From NCBI GenBank assembly GCA_026004735.1, contig BPJS01000001.1, positions 4,234,859 through 4,298,858 of the forward strand: a stretch of 64,000 nucleotides of DNA, read 5' to 3'. This document shows positions 35,992 through 45,093 of the stretch, piece by piece. The stretch comes from Isosphaeraceae bacterium. Lineage in GTDB: Bacteria > Planctomycetota > Planctomycetia > Isosphaerales > Isosphaeraceae. Under the pieces are notes generated by a model, which was given only the letters and a program-made list of their open reading frames with translations, was not told the DNA's origin and ran no database searches. Both the position numbers and the translations under genes were made by a program. Numbering within the stretch: position 1 is the stretch's first letter; every line of letters begins with the position of its first letter.

Positions 35992-36239
35992 AGAACGACC
36001 CGGAGAGCCCGGTCGGCGCGATTCGTGACGGAGACCAGCATACGGTTGTCGCCCAAGCCCTCGGCCTGCACATCCAACGTGCCGTTTCGCAGGCCGTCGA
36101 GCAGGTTGACAACGGAAGGAGCCTCGCTCGCTGAAGGAGTTGGGACGCCGTCGTCAGCCCGGACCCCCGCCGAGGCAAGCAGGGCGGAAGCCCAAACCAG
36201 ACCCCAGATACGCCAACTGGTGAGGCTTGTGGCTCGCAT
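34547..36239 (-). pseudogene. secreted Gly/Met-rich protein, copy 2 (frameshifted)
   Basis: The gene starts at ATG 36239 with a ribosome site (GAAGG) and a signal peptide (IWGLVWASALLASAGVRAD). It then has the conserved domain (VVNLLDGLRNGTLDVQAEG, NRMLVSVTNRADRALRVVLPP). At the C8 tract (minus strand, 35991-35984) an extra base shifts the frame. The shifted frame runs 180 residues in total to a stop at 35697, producing a His/Gly/Tyr/Trp-rich tail. With one base removed the product would be 563 residues and match copy 1 throughout its C-terminal part. It may be a pseudogene, a phase-variable gene in the off state, or read through by slippage. Confidence 0.8.
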
Positions 36240-36889
36240 GGCTCAGTTACCTTCTGAAGAAATGCCGGATGGGGCGAGGATCGTTCTCGTCCGCAGCGGC
36301 CGGTCTTCGCCGAAATGGTCGATCGACGGGCAGGGACCGGTTCAAGTCGGGAGGTTGGAGCCCCGCCACAGAAGAGGGCGGCGATCCCGACCAGACAACC
36401 ACACTTTTAGACGACGCACGAAGCTGGCGGCGTATTCGATTCGCAGTTCGACGATTTGGAGGGGGGATACAGGTGGGGGTATCGAACAATCTGGACCGCG
36501 CGGTGGAGGTTGACGTGATCGATGGCCGGTGGGGGGGATCCCAAGAGGCTATTGGAATCTCCTTCGACTACGTGCAGGGAGCATCTTTGGAAGCTTGCAG
36601 GGTTCGGACCGAGGGCGGATCGAGGCGATCGTTGTGCTGAGCGGTGGGGTCAACCGCCGACGAATCGGGACAAAGGCTGGGAAACCTCGACGAGGGGTAT
36701 GCGAGGATCGACGAACTGAGAGCCTGTTTGGTGTTGTTTGTGCCGTAAGAAGCCCACCGCTTTGCGGTTGGGAGTGGTCGAGGCCATCCATGTCTGGGAG
36801 TCTGCGGGTTGTGACGCGGCAGATTCAGGCGGATCGCCGGCGCGCCGCTCGTCGCGGACGGAGGTGGAATCGGGGTGGCTGGGGTCGAT
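36240..36889. other. 650-nt region without a confident gene
   Basis: Located between the Gly/Met-rich copy 2 (start) and the TrmL gene (stop). Open frames on both strands are short, Arg-rich and lack ribosome sites. On plus, a segment reading VGVSNNLDRAVEVDVIDG slightly resembles the VSVTNRADRALRVVLPP segment of the neighbouring gene, but in the opposite orientation and without continuation, so I do not call it. Confidence 0.4.
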
Positions 36890-37378
36890 TCAGGCGGGGT
36901 CGGCCGTAGCGGCTCGGCGTTTGATCTGCCGGGCGGCCTCGAAGCCGGCGACGGCCACCGCGACGGCCAGGTTGAGGCAACGCGCATCCGGGAGGATGGG
37001 AATCCGTACGGACTGGTCCGGGACTGTGGCGAGCAGTTCGGGACTCAGACCCCGGCTTTCTGGGCCGAAGACCAGGGCATCACCGGGCTGATACTCGACT
37101 TCGTCGTAGGGTTGACGGGCTTTCGAGCTGAAATACCACGTACGGGAGCGGTGAATTCCTGCGAGGGCCTGGTCTAGGGAGTCGGCCAGGTGGAGGTCGA
37201 GGTGATCCCAGTAATCAAGCCCAGCGCGTCGGCGGTGGCGCTCGCCGAGGTGGAACCCCAGGGGACGTACCAGCCAGAGTGAGGCCCCCAGGGCCACGCA
37301 GGTACGGCCGACCGAGCCGGTGTTGGCGGCGATTTCAGGGTGGACCAGGACGATCCGGAGACGGGAACCGTGGGCCAA
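36890..37378 (-). CDS. trmL: tRNA (cytidine/uridine-2'-O)-methyltransferase TrmL-like
   Basis: A 162-residue SPOUT-class enzyme that methylates the ribose at the wobble base (position 34) of certain Leu tRNAs. Motifs are IVLVHPEIAANTGSVGRTCVALG near the N-terminus, LVFGPESRGLSPELL (motif 2) and IPILPDARCLNLAVAVAVAGFEAARQ (motif 3, SAM knot). Length and order match TrmL. It is immediately upstream of nothing obviously related; the double-ACT protein gene lies 26 nt upstream on the same strand, so they may be co-transcribed. Confidence 0.9.
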   Translation of the reverse strand: MAHGSRLRIVLVHPEIAANTGSVGRTCVALGASLWLVRPLGFHLGERHRRRAGLDYWDHLDLHLADSLDQALAGIHRSRTWYFSSKARQPYDEVEYQPGDALVFGPESRGLSPELLATVPDQSVRIPILPDARCLNLAVAVAVAGFEAARQIKRRAATADPA

Positions 37379-37404
37379 AGCCGTTAGCCTGATCGACGAG
37401 TGAG

Positions 37405-37854
37405 TCAGCGGGTGTGAAGGGGACGGCGCCCGGACGACCCGGAAGAATTGGCCGAGGGCTGCCCGTCGGTCAGGAGCTGCAAGGCGCGTTTGGGGTTGGA
37501 GGTGTGAAAGACGCCGAGCGAGCGGCCGGGCGCGGACGCTCCGGAGACATAGGCGTATTCGATGTTGATGTGTTCGGAGGCCAGGCGCTCCAGGATGCGG
37601 GTCAGTGCGCCAGGTCGATTTTCCATCTCGACGGCCAGAACCTCGGCGACCTCATGCTCGGTTCCCAGGCCGGTCAGGACGCGCCGAGCGGGCTCGACCT
37701 GATCGACGACCATTCGCAGGACGCTGCGTTCGCCGGCGTCCATGACCGACAGGGCGCGGATGTTGATCTTCTCGTGGGCCAGGGCCTCGCAGATTTTGGC
37801 GAGTCGGCCGGGTTTATTCTCGAGCCGGGCGGTGATCTCACGAACGAATTCCAT
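37405..37854 (-). CDS. tandem ACT domain protein
   Basis: A 149-residue protein made of two ACT domains (about 3-68 and 72-140). Each shows the pattern NKPGRLAKICEALAHEKINIRAL and NRPGALTRILERLASEHINIEY. ACT pairs bind amino acids and regulate enzymes; stand-alone tandem ACT proteins are common in bacteria and poorly characterised. A short Ser/Gly/Arg tail follows. ATG 37854 has GGAGG at 8-nt spacing; the frame is open to 38052 but that part overlaps nothing similar to ACT. Confidence 0.9.
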   Translation of the reverse strand: MEFVREITARLENKPGRLAKICEALAHEKINIRALSVMDAGERSVLRMVVDQVEPARRVLTGLGTEHEVAEVLAVEMENRPGALTRILERLASEHINIEYAYVSGASAPGRSLGVFHTSNPKRALQLLTDGQPSANSSGSSGRRPLHTR

Positions 37855-37906
37855 CGCAGCGCCTCCGCGGGAAGATGAAGGAGTGCTGGATTGCCTCGGG
37901 GACGAA

Positions 37907-40315
37907 TCAGTCGGGTGCCGTGGCCGCGGCTCCGCCACTGGCCGGAGGAGCGATTTCGGGTCTGAGCCCGGAGCGGCGACCACCGGCCGGGCCTGATGGA
38001 GTTCCGGACGGGCGTCCCGTGGGTGGGGCGGCCTCAGGGGTGAGACCGCCACGGCGGCTGCCCGGGGTCGCGGGGACCGGCCTGCCGGTCGGCGGCGTCA
38101 TCGGTTCGGGACGCAAGCCGCCGCGGCGGCCGCCCGATGGCGGTTCGGGCAGGTTGCCGGGAGGTACCTCCTCAGCTCCGGGCGTCGGCGCCTGGCCTCC
38201 GAGGGTGGCCCGTTCAGGTTGATTCAGAGGCAGCGGTCCGACTGAACCGACTGGCGCCTGCGCCAGCCCGTTGAGTACGGCGGTGATTGTCGTGATGTCA
38301 AAGAACGAGTCGCGCAGGACCAGCGAGATTCCGGATTTCTGAACCGAGAGAGCGATCGCCCCGGGGAACAGATACGGTTCGATCTCGCTCGACTTGGGGA
38401 GTTTGTCGGGAGGGATGACAATCTGGAGCGTCGGGGGCGGGGGAACGGGCGGCTGGCCAGGGACGTCGGACGGAGGAGGCATGCGCCCGGCCGAGATGGA
38501 GGCTGCCGCCTTGTTGATGGCCGAGGGTAGCTCGTCGATGGCTTTGGGGAGGGTCTGCCGGGTGTCGGTCAGTTGGAGGTAGATCAAGTCGTCGCTCAGG
38601 CCAGAGAGGGCATCGCTGAACTCGGCAGGGGGCGTCCAGGCGAGGTCGGGCTGCTCGTCGCCCTTGACGGCGTCGGCCGCCAGGTCGGGGGCGGTGGCGA
38701 TCACCAGGTGGCGGGAACCGAGCGTCAGTGTGGGTTTTGCCTGGAAGAGGGCAGCAAACTGTGCTGGCAACTGCAACTGATAAGTGAGCGGTTTGGTGGA
38801 GGTCATTTTGAACTCGAAGCGGTTGGCCTTAGCGGCGGCTGTAGCACCGGCGCCGGCCGGCGGAGGCGTGGAGCCTGCGGCAGGGGCGGGTGTTTCGAGC
38901 TGGGCCAGTTGCTTATTGGCGAAGGAAATAAGCTGGGTGATCGAGGCGTGAAGGGCCTTCGGGTTGGGCGCGTCGATCCGGATGGCCATGCGCGGCAGTT
39001 GGAAGCCGGCCAGAGGGTTGAAGCTGTTGAGCGCCGCCAGTCCATTTCGTTTCTGGGGAACGGTATAGCTGAGGATTTTCGGTCCTAAGTGGGCAAGGAG
39101 ATCCTGGCGGAGATCGAGCCGGGTGGATCGCTTGAATTCGGTCTCAAGCGCTCTCAGCTCGTCGGAGGCATTGGGAATGCCGGACTGAGCGATCAGTTCG
39201 GTCAGGCGCTCGAGGGTTTTGGCCAGGTCCAGGGAGAGAATCGAGAGGCTATCGACCTGGTCGGGGATGGGCGGGATGCTGGAGATGCTGAAGGTTGGCT
39301 GCTCGAAGAGGGCCAGCAGGCCTTGCCGTGGAGGGGGGACCTGGAGGTGGACCTCAGTGCGCAGGGCGCGGTTCTCGGCGCCCCAGCGGAACTCCAAGGC
39401 GGAGACCGCGTCGAGGCCGAGCTGGGCTGCCTCCTCGGGCAGAGGTGGCGCCTCCTGGAAATCGAGATAACCCCAGGCGAGCGGCCGGAAGGCGCCGGAC
39501 GGCGCCGCCAGAGCCTGGCGACGGGGCACGGACGTGGCGTTCGGACTCTTTGACTGCAGGGTGCTGAGGATGCGATCCACGTGTTCGGGCGGGGTGACGA
39601 TGACGATGTCGCGGCGATCTTCGACCCACCAGGCCACGGGTTGGCCGTTGCTCTTGAGCCGCGTGACGGCGACCCGTCGATTTCCGGGTTTATCAAACAG
39701 CTCGGGTTTGACCTCGGGCTGCATCTGGTTGAGCAATTGACGGGCGAACGGTTCCTTGATGCCGGCCGTGAAGGCGTCGCGAAGGACCAACACGGTTCCG
39801 CCGGCCGATGGCTGCTGGCGGCCGGCGGTCACGCCCAAGATGAGACCCCGACGGATCAGGTGGCGCAACATGGCCACCTCCTCGGCGCTGGTGACCGAGG
39901 ACGGACCGGCGACGGCGACCAGTTGGGCGTGCAACTGGGTCAAGATCTCCTCGAGCATGGGACCGGTTTGGGTTTCGGTCAGGATTTTCGCGGCGGAGGT
40001 TGCGTTCCAGGCGTTGGTGTCGGCGTCGAGACCGGGGAATTCAATGAGCAGGGCGAGGTTTTCGCCGGGAACGTAACGGGCCAAGGCGTCGGGGTCGGGA
40101 GTGGGCAGATCGGGGGTTGGCGTAGGCGGAGCAACGGAGCGGGCCGGGCTTTCCGAGGTGGCGGGGGTGGAGGGTTGTTGGGTTGGGGGGGTCCCGGGCG
40201 AGGGCGTTGGTGAGAGCGTTTGGGCGGCGGCTTGGGATGTGAGCCAGACTAGCGCTGCCGGAAGGATCCATGGGGGCCGATTGCGGGATGGGCGGCTCAC
40301 GAATGTCGTCCTCAT
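37907..40315 (-). CDS. large secreted protein of unknown function with C-terminal RRxGLxPE repeats
   Basis: An 802-residue protein. It has a signal peptide (PPWILPAALVWLTSQAAAQ), then a Pro/Thr/Ser linker. A long region follows, with mixed strands and helices and phrases such as PGENLALLIEFPGLDADTNAWNATSAAKIL and VLRDAFTAGIKEPFARQLLNQMQPE. A second Pro/Ala/Gly linker comes next. The end holds three approximate 20-residue repeats with RRGGLRPE, RRGGLTPE and RRSGLRPE, rich in Pro, Gly and Arg. The core may be a substrate-binding-like fold repeated several times, but I recognise no family with certainty. ATG 40315 begins the signal peptide; an in-frame extension to 40408 has no merit. Likely periplasmic or surface. 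Confidence 0.7.
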   Translation of the reverse strand: MRTTFVSRPSRNRPPWILPAALVWLTSQAAAQTLSPTPSPGTPPTQQPSTPATSESPARSVAPPTPTPDLPTPDPDALARYVPGENLALLIEFPGLDADTNAWNATSAAKILTETQTGPMLEEILTQLHAQLVAVAGPSSVTSAEEVAMLRHLIRRGLILGVTAGRQQPSAGGTVLVLRDAFTAGIKEPFARQLLNQMQPEVKPELFDKPGNRRVAVTRLKSNGQPVAWWVEDRRDIVIVTPPEHVDRILSTLQSKSPNATSVPRRQALAAPSGAFRPLAWGYLDFQEAPPLPEEAAQLGLDAVSALEFRWGAENRALRTEVHLQVPPPRQGLLALFEQPTFSISSIPPIPDQVDSLSILSLDLAKTLERLTELIAQSGIPNASDELRALETEFKRSTRLDLRQDLLAHLGPKILSYTVPQKRNGLAALNSFNPLAGFQLPRMAIRIDAPNPKALHASITQLISFANKQLAQLETPAPAAGSTPPPAGAGATAAAKANRFEFKMTSTKPLTYQLQLPAQFAALFQAKPTLTLGSRHLVIATAPDLAADAVKGDEQPDLAWTPPAEFSDALSGLSDDLIYLQLTDTRQTLPKAIDELPSAINKAAASISAGRMPPPSDVPGQPPVPPPPTLQIVIPPDKLPKSSEIEPYLFPGAIALSVQKSGISLVLRDSFFDITTITAVLNGLAQAPVGSVGPLPLNQPERATLGGQAPTPGAEEVPPGNLPEPPSGGRRGGLRPEPMTPPTGRPVPATPGSRRGGLTPEAAPPTGRPSGTPSGPAGGRRSGLRPEIAPPASGGAAATAPD

Positions 40316-40523
40316 GGTCAGGCTCGGGACCAGCGGCGGTCCTTCCAAATTGGGAAGGTTGACTCGACGACCATACCGGATCGTACGCCCCACTTCGGGC
40401 GGCGCCAATTGCCGGCGTGAGACGACCTGGCCCGTAAGAGGCGGGACGGGCGGTGGTGTCGGACAGACAGGACGAACCGGTCCGATCGGATACGGAGTTC
40501 AGGCAGGCTTGGGGGGGGGACGT

Positions 40524-43094
40524 TTATGGGCGAGCAGGCTCTTGAGAGGCGGCGGTGGCGAGGCGGCGCTGGAGCCGCCGGAGGGCCTGGGCCGGGGACT
40601 CGAATCGCAAGGCGTCGGTCGAGGCGGCCGGGTCGATCCAGGCGGCGGCGACTGGTGAGGGGGCTTGAAGGTGGCGGACGCGGGCTGGTCCGCGAGACTC
40701 GAGCCACCGGAGAGCGCCAGGGGTATCGAGGAGGTCCTCAAAGACCTCGCGCTGGGTTTCACGGAGTAAGGGATGTGCGGGGCAGGCGGCCTGGACCAAA
40801 GGGAACAACCGCTGGCTCACCCAGGCCTGGCCGCCGACGCGTCGGGGGCGGCCCTCGGGCCGACTGAGAATCATGAGCCCAGTCGCGGCGACCTGGCGGA
40901 ATCGCCGCGCCAGGAGCTGCCCGCGCTGGAGCGCCTCGAAAAGATCGGCCTCAAAATGGCAGCGATCTAGGAGGCGGTCGACGTCGGTTGAGTCAATCGG
41001 GGTGGGGGTTGGGAGGGCGAGAGAGACGCCCAAGTCGGCCACCTTCAGGCTCAGGTTGAGGCCGAACCGACGCCCAAGGCGGGTGGCAACCACGCGGCCC
41101 AGGGCTTCGCAAGCAGCCCGGCTCAAGGGGGCGTGGAGAGCGATGGTCGATCCCTCGTCGGTAGGCCACTGCTCGATGAGGACACCGGTTGCGGGCGGGA
41201 TTTCGCTCAAGGTTGCCTGGGCCATGAGGAGTTCGGCGAGGACTGCCGAGGCGTGGCGGGGCAGCTTGTATTCATCCTTGAGCCAGGCCACGAGCGGATC
41301 GCGGCCGTGGGCGATCAGGCGGCGTGTCGCCTCCTCGCGGAAGTGAGCGAGTTGTTGGGCTAGTTCGGGGGACAGCGAGGGGCGATCGCTGGTCCATCGG
41401 GGCAGGCCTGGTTCTCCGGCGGCCGGTTGTGCCGCGATCGAATCGTCGCGGAGGCAGGTGACTTGGAGCGGCCTACCGTCGAGCAGGAAACGATCGCCGG
41501 GCTGGAGCCGTTCTGCGTACGATGATTCCAGAGTTCCGAGGGTCTGGCCGTCGACCTCGACACGAAGGGTTTCTTCGGAAGCGATGGTTCCGACGTTCAT
41601 CCAGAGCCAACGGCGGACGCGCCCGCTCCGCAGACCGAACTGACCACGGGTTTTCCAGAGGCGTGGTGCGGTCCAGGCCATGCCGCCGGGGACCTGGGCG
41701 TCCCGGGCGCCGGCGGGGGCGGGCAGATCACCGGCAAGGTAGCGGAGGCAGTCATCGAAGTCGTGGCGGGAAAGGGATTGGTAGGGCGCGGCTCGACGCA
41801 CGAGGGCGAAGGTGGCTTCGGCGTCCTGATCGGCGAGGCAGGCCATTCCGATCAGTTGCTGGGCGAGCACGTCGAGCGGAGCGTTGAGCCAGCGGATTGG
41901 CTCGATGGCGCCACGGCGGGCGGCGTCGGCCGTGACGGCCGCGGCGGCGATCTCGGCCGCGGTGGATGCCAGGATCAGACCACGGCGGGTGGAGCCGCGG
42001 GTTCGGCCTGAGCGTCCTACCCGTTGCAGGCAGCGAGCGGCGCTGCCTGGTGGTCCGACCAGGATGGCGAGGTCGGCTGTGCCGATGTCGACGCCGAGTT
42101 CGAGGCTTGTGCTGGTCACGATCGCCTGGAGTTGACCGGAGCGCATGGCCGATTCGACCTGGCGTCGCCGCGCGGCGTCGAGGGCTGAGTGGTGTGCGGC
42201 GCATTGGTCCGCGTGGGTGGGGCGGTGGCGGCGCAGGTCGTGGGTGAGCTTTTCGGCAAGCGCGCGGGTGTTGGCGAAGATGACGGCGGTTCGCTCCGCT
42301 TTAAGCCGAGAGGTGAGTCGGCGGAGCAGGCGGCGGTAGGTTAATCGGTGATCCGGGGCTTCGTCGGGACGAACGAGGGAGTCGACGCGGAGCTCGAGGG
42401 GTCCGTCGTCGGCCGGTCCACCGGTTTCGAGGGAATCGACGTCGCGACCGACGCCGCCGAGAAACCGGGCGACCCGATCCAGAGGTCGGCAGGTTGCTGA
42501 GAGTCCGATGCGTTGAGGGTCGCGGGAGCAGGCGGCGGAGAGGCGCTCGAGCGAGAGCGCCAGGTCGGCCCCGCGTTTGGTCGGCATCAGGGCGTGAATT
42601 TCATCGACGATGATTTGTTCGACGGACTGCCAGGCGAGGCGCCAGGCGGGCTGGGAGAGCAGCAGGGCGAGGCTCTCGGGAGTGGTGATCAGAATGTGGG
42701 GCGGCCGTCGCCGAAGCTGTTGCCGGAGGTAGGAAGAGGTGTCGCCGGTGCGGACTCCGACCCGAACCGGAGTGGCGGGCCAGCCGGCCTCGGCAGCGAT
42801 TTGGCGAAGGGGCGTCGTCAGATTGGCCTCGATGTCGTAGCCCAGGCTGCGTAGGGGCGTGACGTAGACGCAACGCAGCGAGTCGCCAAGAGGGCTGGCC
42901 GCGTGTTCGAGATGGAGCCGATCGATCAGGGCCAGGAATGCGGCGAGGGTTTTACCGGTGCCCGTGGGCGCGGCGAGCACAACGTGTCGGCCTGTCTGAA
43001 TGAGGGGCCAGGCCTGGACCTGGGCCGGGGTCGGCCCTTGAGGAAACCGCCGGCGGAACCAGAGGCGTAGCGGCTCGAATTGAAGGGCGTCCAT
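40524..43094 (-). CDS. Lhr-type DEAD/DEAH helicase (Lhr-core)
   Basis: An 856-residue superfamily 2 helicase. It has Walker A APTGTGKT (42-49), TTPES (137-141) and the Walker B box DEIH (164-167) in a VDEIHALMPTKRG context typical of Lhr. Helicase domain 2 contains TSTSLELGVDIG and motif VI QRVGRSGR. A winged helix and the Lhr-specific beta-domain follow (roughly 420-700). E. coli Lhr is about twice this length; here only the Lhr-core is present. Family members unwind RNA-DNA hybrids with 3'-5' polarity and take part in DNA repair. The frame begins two codons earlier at 43100. Confidence 0.9.
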   Translation of the reverse strand: MDALQFEPLRLWFRRRFPQGPTPAQVQAWPLIQTGRHVVLAAPTGTGKTLAAFLALIDRLHLEHAASPLGDSLRCVYVTPLRSLGYDIEANLTTPLRQIAAEAGWPATPVRVGVRTGDTSSYLRQQLRRRPPHILITTPESLALLLSQPAWRLAWQSVEQIIVDEIHALMPTKRGADLALSLERLSAACSRDPQRIGLSATCRPLDRVARFLGGVGRDVDSLETGGPADDGPLELRVDSLVRPDEAPDHRLTYRRLLRRLTSRLKAERTAVIFANTRALAEKLTHDLRRHRPTHADQCAAHHSALDAARRRQVESAMRSGQLQAIVTSTSLELGVDIGTADLAILVGPPGSAARCLQRVGRSGRTRGSTRRGLILASTAAEIAAAAVTADAARRGAIEPIRWLNAPLDVLAQQLIGMACLADQDAEATFALVRRAAPYQSLSRHDFDDCLRYLAGDLPAPAGARDAQVPGGMAWTAPRLWKTRGQFGLRSGRVRRWLWMNVGTIASEETLRVEVDGQTLGTLESSYAERLQPGDRFLLDGRPLQVTCLRDDSIAAQPAAGEPGLPRWTSDRPSLSPELAQQLAHFREEATRRLIAHGRDPLVAWLKDEYKLPRHASAVLAELLMAQATLSEIPPATGVLIEQWPTDEGSTIALHAPLSRAACEALGRVVATRLGRRFGLNLSLKVADLGVSLALPTPTPIDSTDVDRLLDRCHFEADLFEALQRGQLLARRFRQVAATGLMILSRPEGRPRRVGGQAWVSQRLFPLVQAACPAHPLLRETQREVFEDLLDTPGALRWLESRGPARVRHLQAPSPVAAAWIDPAASTDALRFESPAQALRRLQRRLATAASQEPARP

Positions 43095-43296
43095 CCCCAA
43101 GTTGGTTACGTCTCCTGGGCCGCGGGTCGGAAGACGCCCGGCGGACTGACGTACGACCCGGCCGCTTAGGTCGATAGTTTAGTGGACTCGGGGGGTTCGG
43201 AACACCCGCTTCAGTCGAAGCGGAGGATGTCGGCCGCGGGAGTGGATCGACGCGGAGCGGTTGGGTGCGCTAGGCCGAGCGTAATTCGGCGTCCTG

Positions 43297-44307
43297 TCAG
43301 GTGGGCTTACCGGCGCCGGGGACCTCGCCGGGCAGTTCGCGGAAGCTATCCAGGCAGCGCCGCAATTCAGGGAGCAACGGCTCGAAGTGAGGGCTTTCGA
43401 TTGTGAATTTGATCTCGTAGTCGAAGCGTTCGCCGGCGAACCGGCGTTCGAGTACCGTGATGGAGAACGGTCCGCGCTGGGTTCGGACGATGGTTTCGAG
43501 AGCTTGGCGTGAACCGTGCGGCACGATCGAGCATTGCAGGATTTCGCAATCTGGCTCTTCGGCGCGGAGTTGGTCGGGAAGCTCGCGGGCCAGGCGAGCG
43601 AGCTCCTCTGCCCGGTGGGGCCGGGCCAGGACGAGGACGTTGTCGGACCAGATTTCCCGGGCCGGAGCGGTAGCATAGAGCAGGGCGATTTCGGCGGGCG
43701 CCAGGGCGGGCTTCCAACCGGTGGGCAGGTCGAGGGCAAACCGGTACTCCTGTTGTTGCCAGCGGTGGGCGGCCCCTGGAACCGGGGCGCAGCCGGTTTC
43801 GGGCGGTGAGAAGACTGCGGAGCCGAGAATCGCCTTGTAAGCGTCGAGTACGCGCTGGTAATGAGCGGCATCAACGCGGATCAGGAAGGTATAGAGCTGG
43901 CGGTTGGCGACGATGCGTGTCGCGTGCTCGAGCCAGGCCTGATCGTCCGGCAGGCGGTATTCCCAGATCGTTTCGAGCTGGGGTCCGGCCGGACCCTGAA
44001 CGACCTCGTTGCGGACCAGAGTGGCCGGTCGCCGCCCGAGCTGAGCGGTGCGGTCGATGCGCGTCCGCCAGGCGTCTAGGGACTCAGGCGCCAGCCCGAG
44101 CTCGCAGGCCAACAGGGCGGGCCGGCTCGGATCCGGGCTGGCGAGCCGAGCGATCAGAATCCGATCCTCGCGCTCCCGCTCAAGGATCTCGCAGCCGGGA
44201 GGCAAGGTCAGACGCAGGCCGTAGCGTTTCGAGACGAAATCGGTCAGACCTGCCGGAGCCTGAGCCGATCCCAGCCCGATCAGCAGGATCATGCAGACGC
44301 TTGTCAC
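43297..44307 (-). CDS. secreted protein of unknown function
   Basis: A 336-residue protein beginning at GTG 44307 with GGGGAG upstream. It has a short signal peptide (VTSVCMILLIGLGSAQA). The mature part seems to hold two similar modules. The first has FVSKRYGLRLTLPPGCEILE and ATRIVANRQLYTFLIRVDAAHYQRVLDAYKAILGSAVF. The second has QEYRFALDLPTGWKPALAPAEIALLY and RRFAGERFDYEIKFTIESPHFEPLLPELRRCLDSF. This layout recalls lipoprotein LpqN/PsbP-like folds that bind small ligands, but that is inference. The frame is open to 44565 without recognisable content. Confidence 0.72.
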   Translation of the reverse strand: MTSVCMILLIGLGSAQAPAGLTDFVSKRYGLRLTLPPGCEILEREREDRILIARLASPDPSRPALLACELGLAPESLDAWRTRIDRTAQLGRRPATLVRNEVVQGPAGPQLETIWEYRLPDDQAWLEHATRIVANRQLYTFLIRVDAAHYQRVLDAYKAILGSAVFSPPETGCAPVPGAAHRWQQQEYRFALDLPTGWKPALAPAEIALLYATAPAREIWSDNVLVLARPHRAEELARLARELPDQLRAEEPDCEILQCSIVPHGSRQALETIVRTQRGPFSITVLERRFAGERFDYEIKFTIESPHFEPLLPELRRCLDSFRELPGEVPGAGKPT

Positions 44308-44443
44308 GATCGTTCGCTCCCCGTCCGACTTGCTGGCAGTTGAAGGATTGATGATCTGGCCAGGTGGGTTCCTCAACGGTATGATCCGCCGCAGATTTGG
44401 GACCGATCCAGCAAACCGCCGGAGCACCTGGAAGGAGACCCGC

Positions 44444-44863
44444 ATGATTCGAGGGGCATTTGCCGTCGTCTTTTTGAGCGTTTCGGTATCGAGCGCCAGC
44501 GACCTAGACAAATTGAAGGGCAAGTGGACCGCCAAGGTTGGTGCGAACCAGGACGTGGAGATCACCGTTGAATTTCAGGACCGGCTGATCCTCGTCACGG
44601 TTCCCGATGGCAACGGAGGTGAGATCCAGCTCGAGGGCGAGTATATCTTGGATGACAAAGCGTCGCCCAAGAAGATCGATCTGATCCGGTTTACGTCCCC
44701 AGACGGACAGCCGATTGACGATAACTTGGGGATTTACGAGATCAACGAAGCGGGCGATGAGTTGAAGCTCTGCACGGGAGGACCTGGCCAGGATCGGCCT
44801 GACGCGTTTGTTCCGGCCGGGAACGACGGCCGGGGTACGGTCGTCCTTCGGAAGAAGAAGTGA
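44444..44863 (+). CDS. small secreted protein, TIGR03067-like
   Basis: A 139-residue protein with a signal peptide (MIRGAFAVVFLSVSVSSAS) followed by a lipocalin-like small beta-barrel pattern. It reads DLDKLKGKWTAKVGANQDVEITVEFQDRLI, with a GEYILDDKASPKKIDLIRF strand pair and GIYEINEAGDELKLC near the end. The order resembles the planctomycete-specific TIGR03067 family. GAAGGAG precedes ATG 44444. It is divergent from the gene at 43297-44307. Function unknown, likely periplasmic. Confidence 0.78.
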   Translation: MIRGAFAVVFLSVSVSSASDLDKLKGKWTAKVGANQDVEITVEFQDRLILVTVPDGNGGEIQLEGEYILDDKASPKKIDLIRFTSPDGQPIDDNLGIYEINEAGDELKLCTGGPGQDRPDAFVPAGNDGRGTVVLRKKK

Positions 44864-44960
44864 GAAGCGGATAGCCGGGGGGCTGCGGCTGAGTGCTCCG
44901 CCGGAACGGGCCGTGGGCTGCCCCCGGGCCGGTATGTGCAGGAGGGTGGGAATAGGAAAT

Positions 44961-45042
44961 GCGAGAGGCGGGAGTCGAACCCGCACGCCTTGCGGCACGG
45001 GAACCTAAATCCCGCGCGTCTGCCAGTTCCGCCACTCTCGCT
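44961..45042 (-). tRNA. tRNA-Leu (anticodon TAG)
   Basis: A class II tRNA with acceptor GCGAGAG/CTCTCGC, anticodon arm CGGGA-TTTAGGT-TCCCG giving anticodon TAG, a long variable arm (TGCCGCAAGGCG) and T-arm GCGGG-TTCGACT-CCCGC. The CCA end is not encoded. TACAAT at 45065-45060 on the minus strand is a likely -10 element about 18 nt upstream. Confidence 0.95.
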
Positions 45043-45059
45043 GGTCGCAGACTTGGGTA

Positions 45060-45065
45060 ATTGTA
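45060..45065 (-). promoter_or_regulatory. putative -10 of tRNA-Leu
   Basis: TACAAT on the minus strand, 17 nt before the first base of the mature tRNA. No strong -35 match was found at the expected distance. Confidence 0.4.
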
Positions 45066-45093
45066 GACGAGGTGATGCGTCGAGGGCGAGTCC

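Noticed and set aside
36227..36640. 137-codon plus-strand open frame with a segment like the Gly/Met gene's N-terminal domain
   Set aside because: The resemblance is about 18 residues, in opposite orientation to the neighbour, without ribosome site or continuation.
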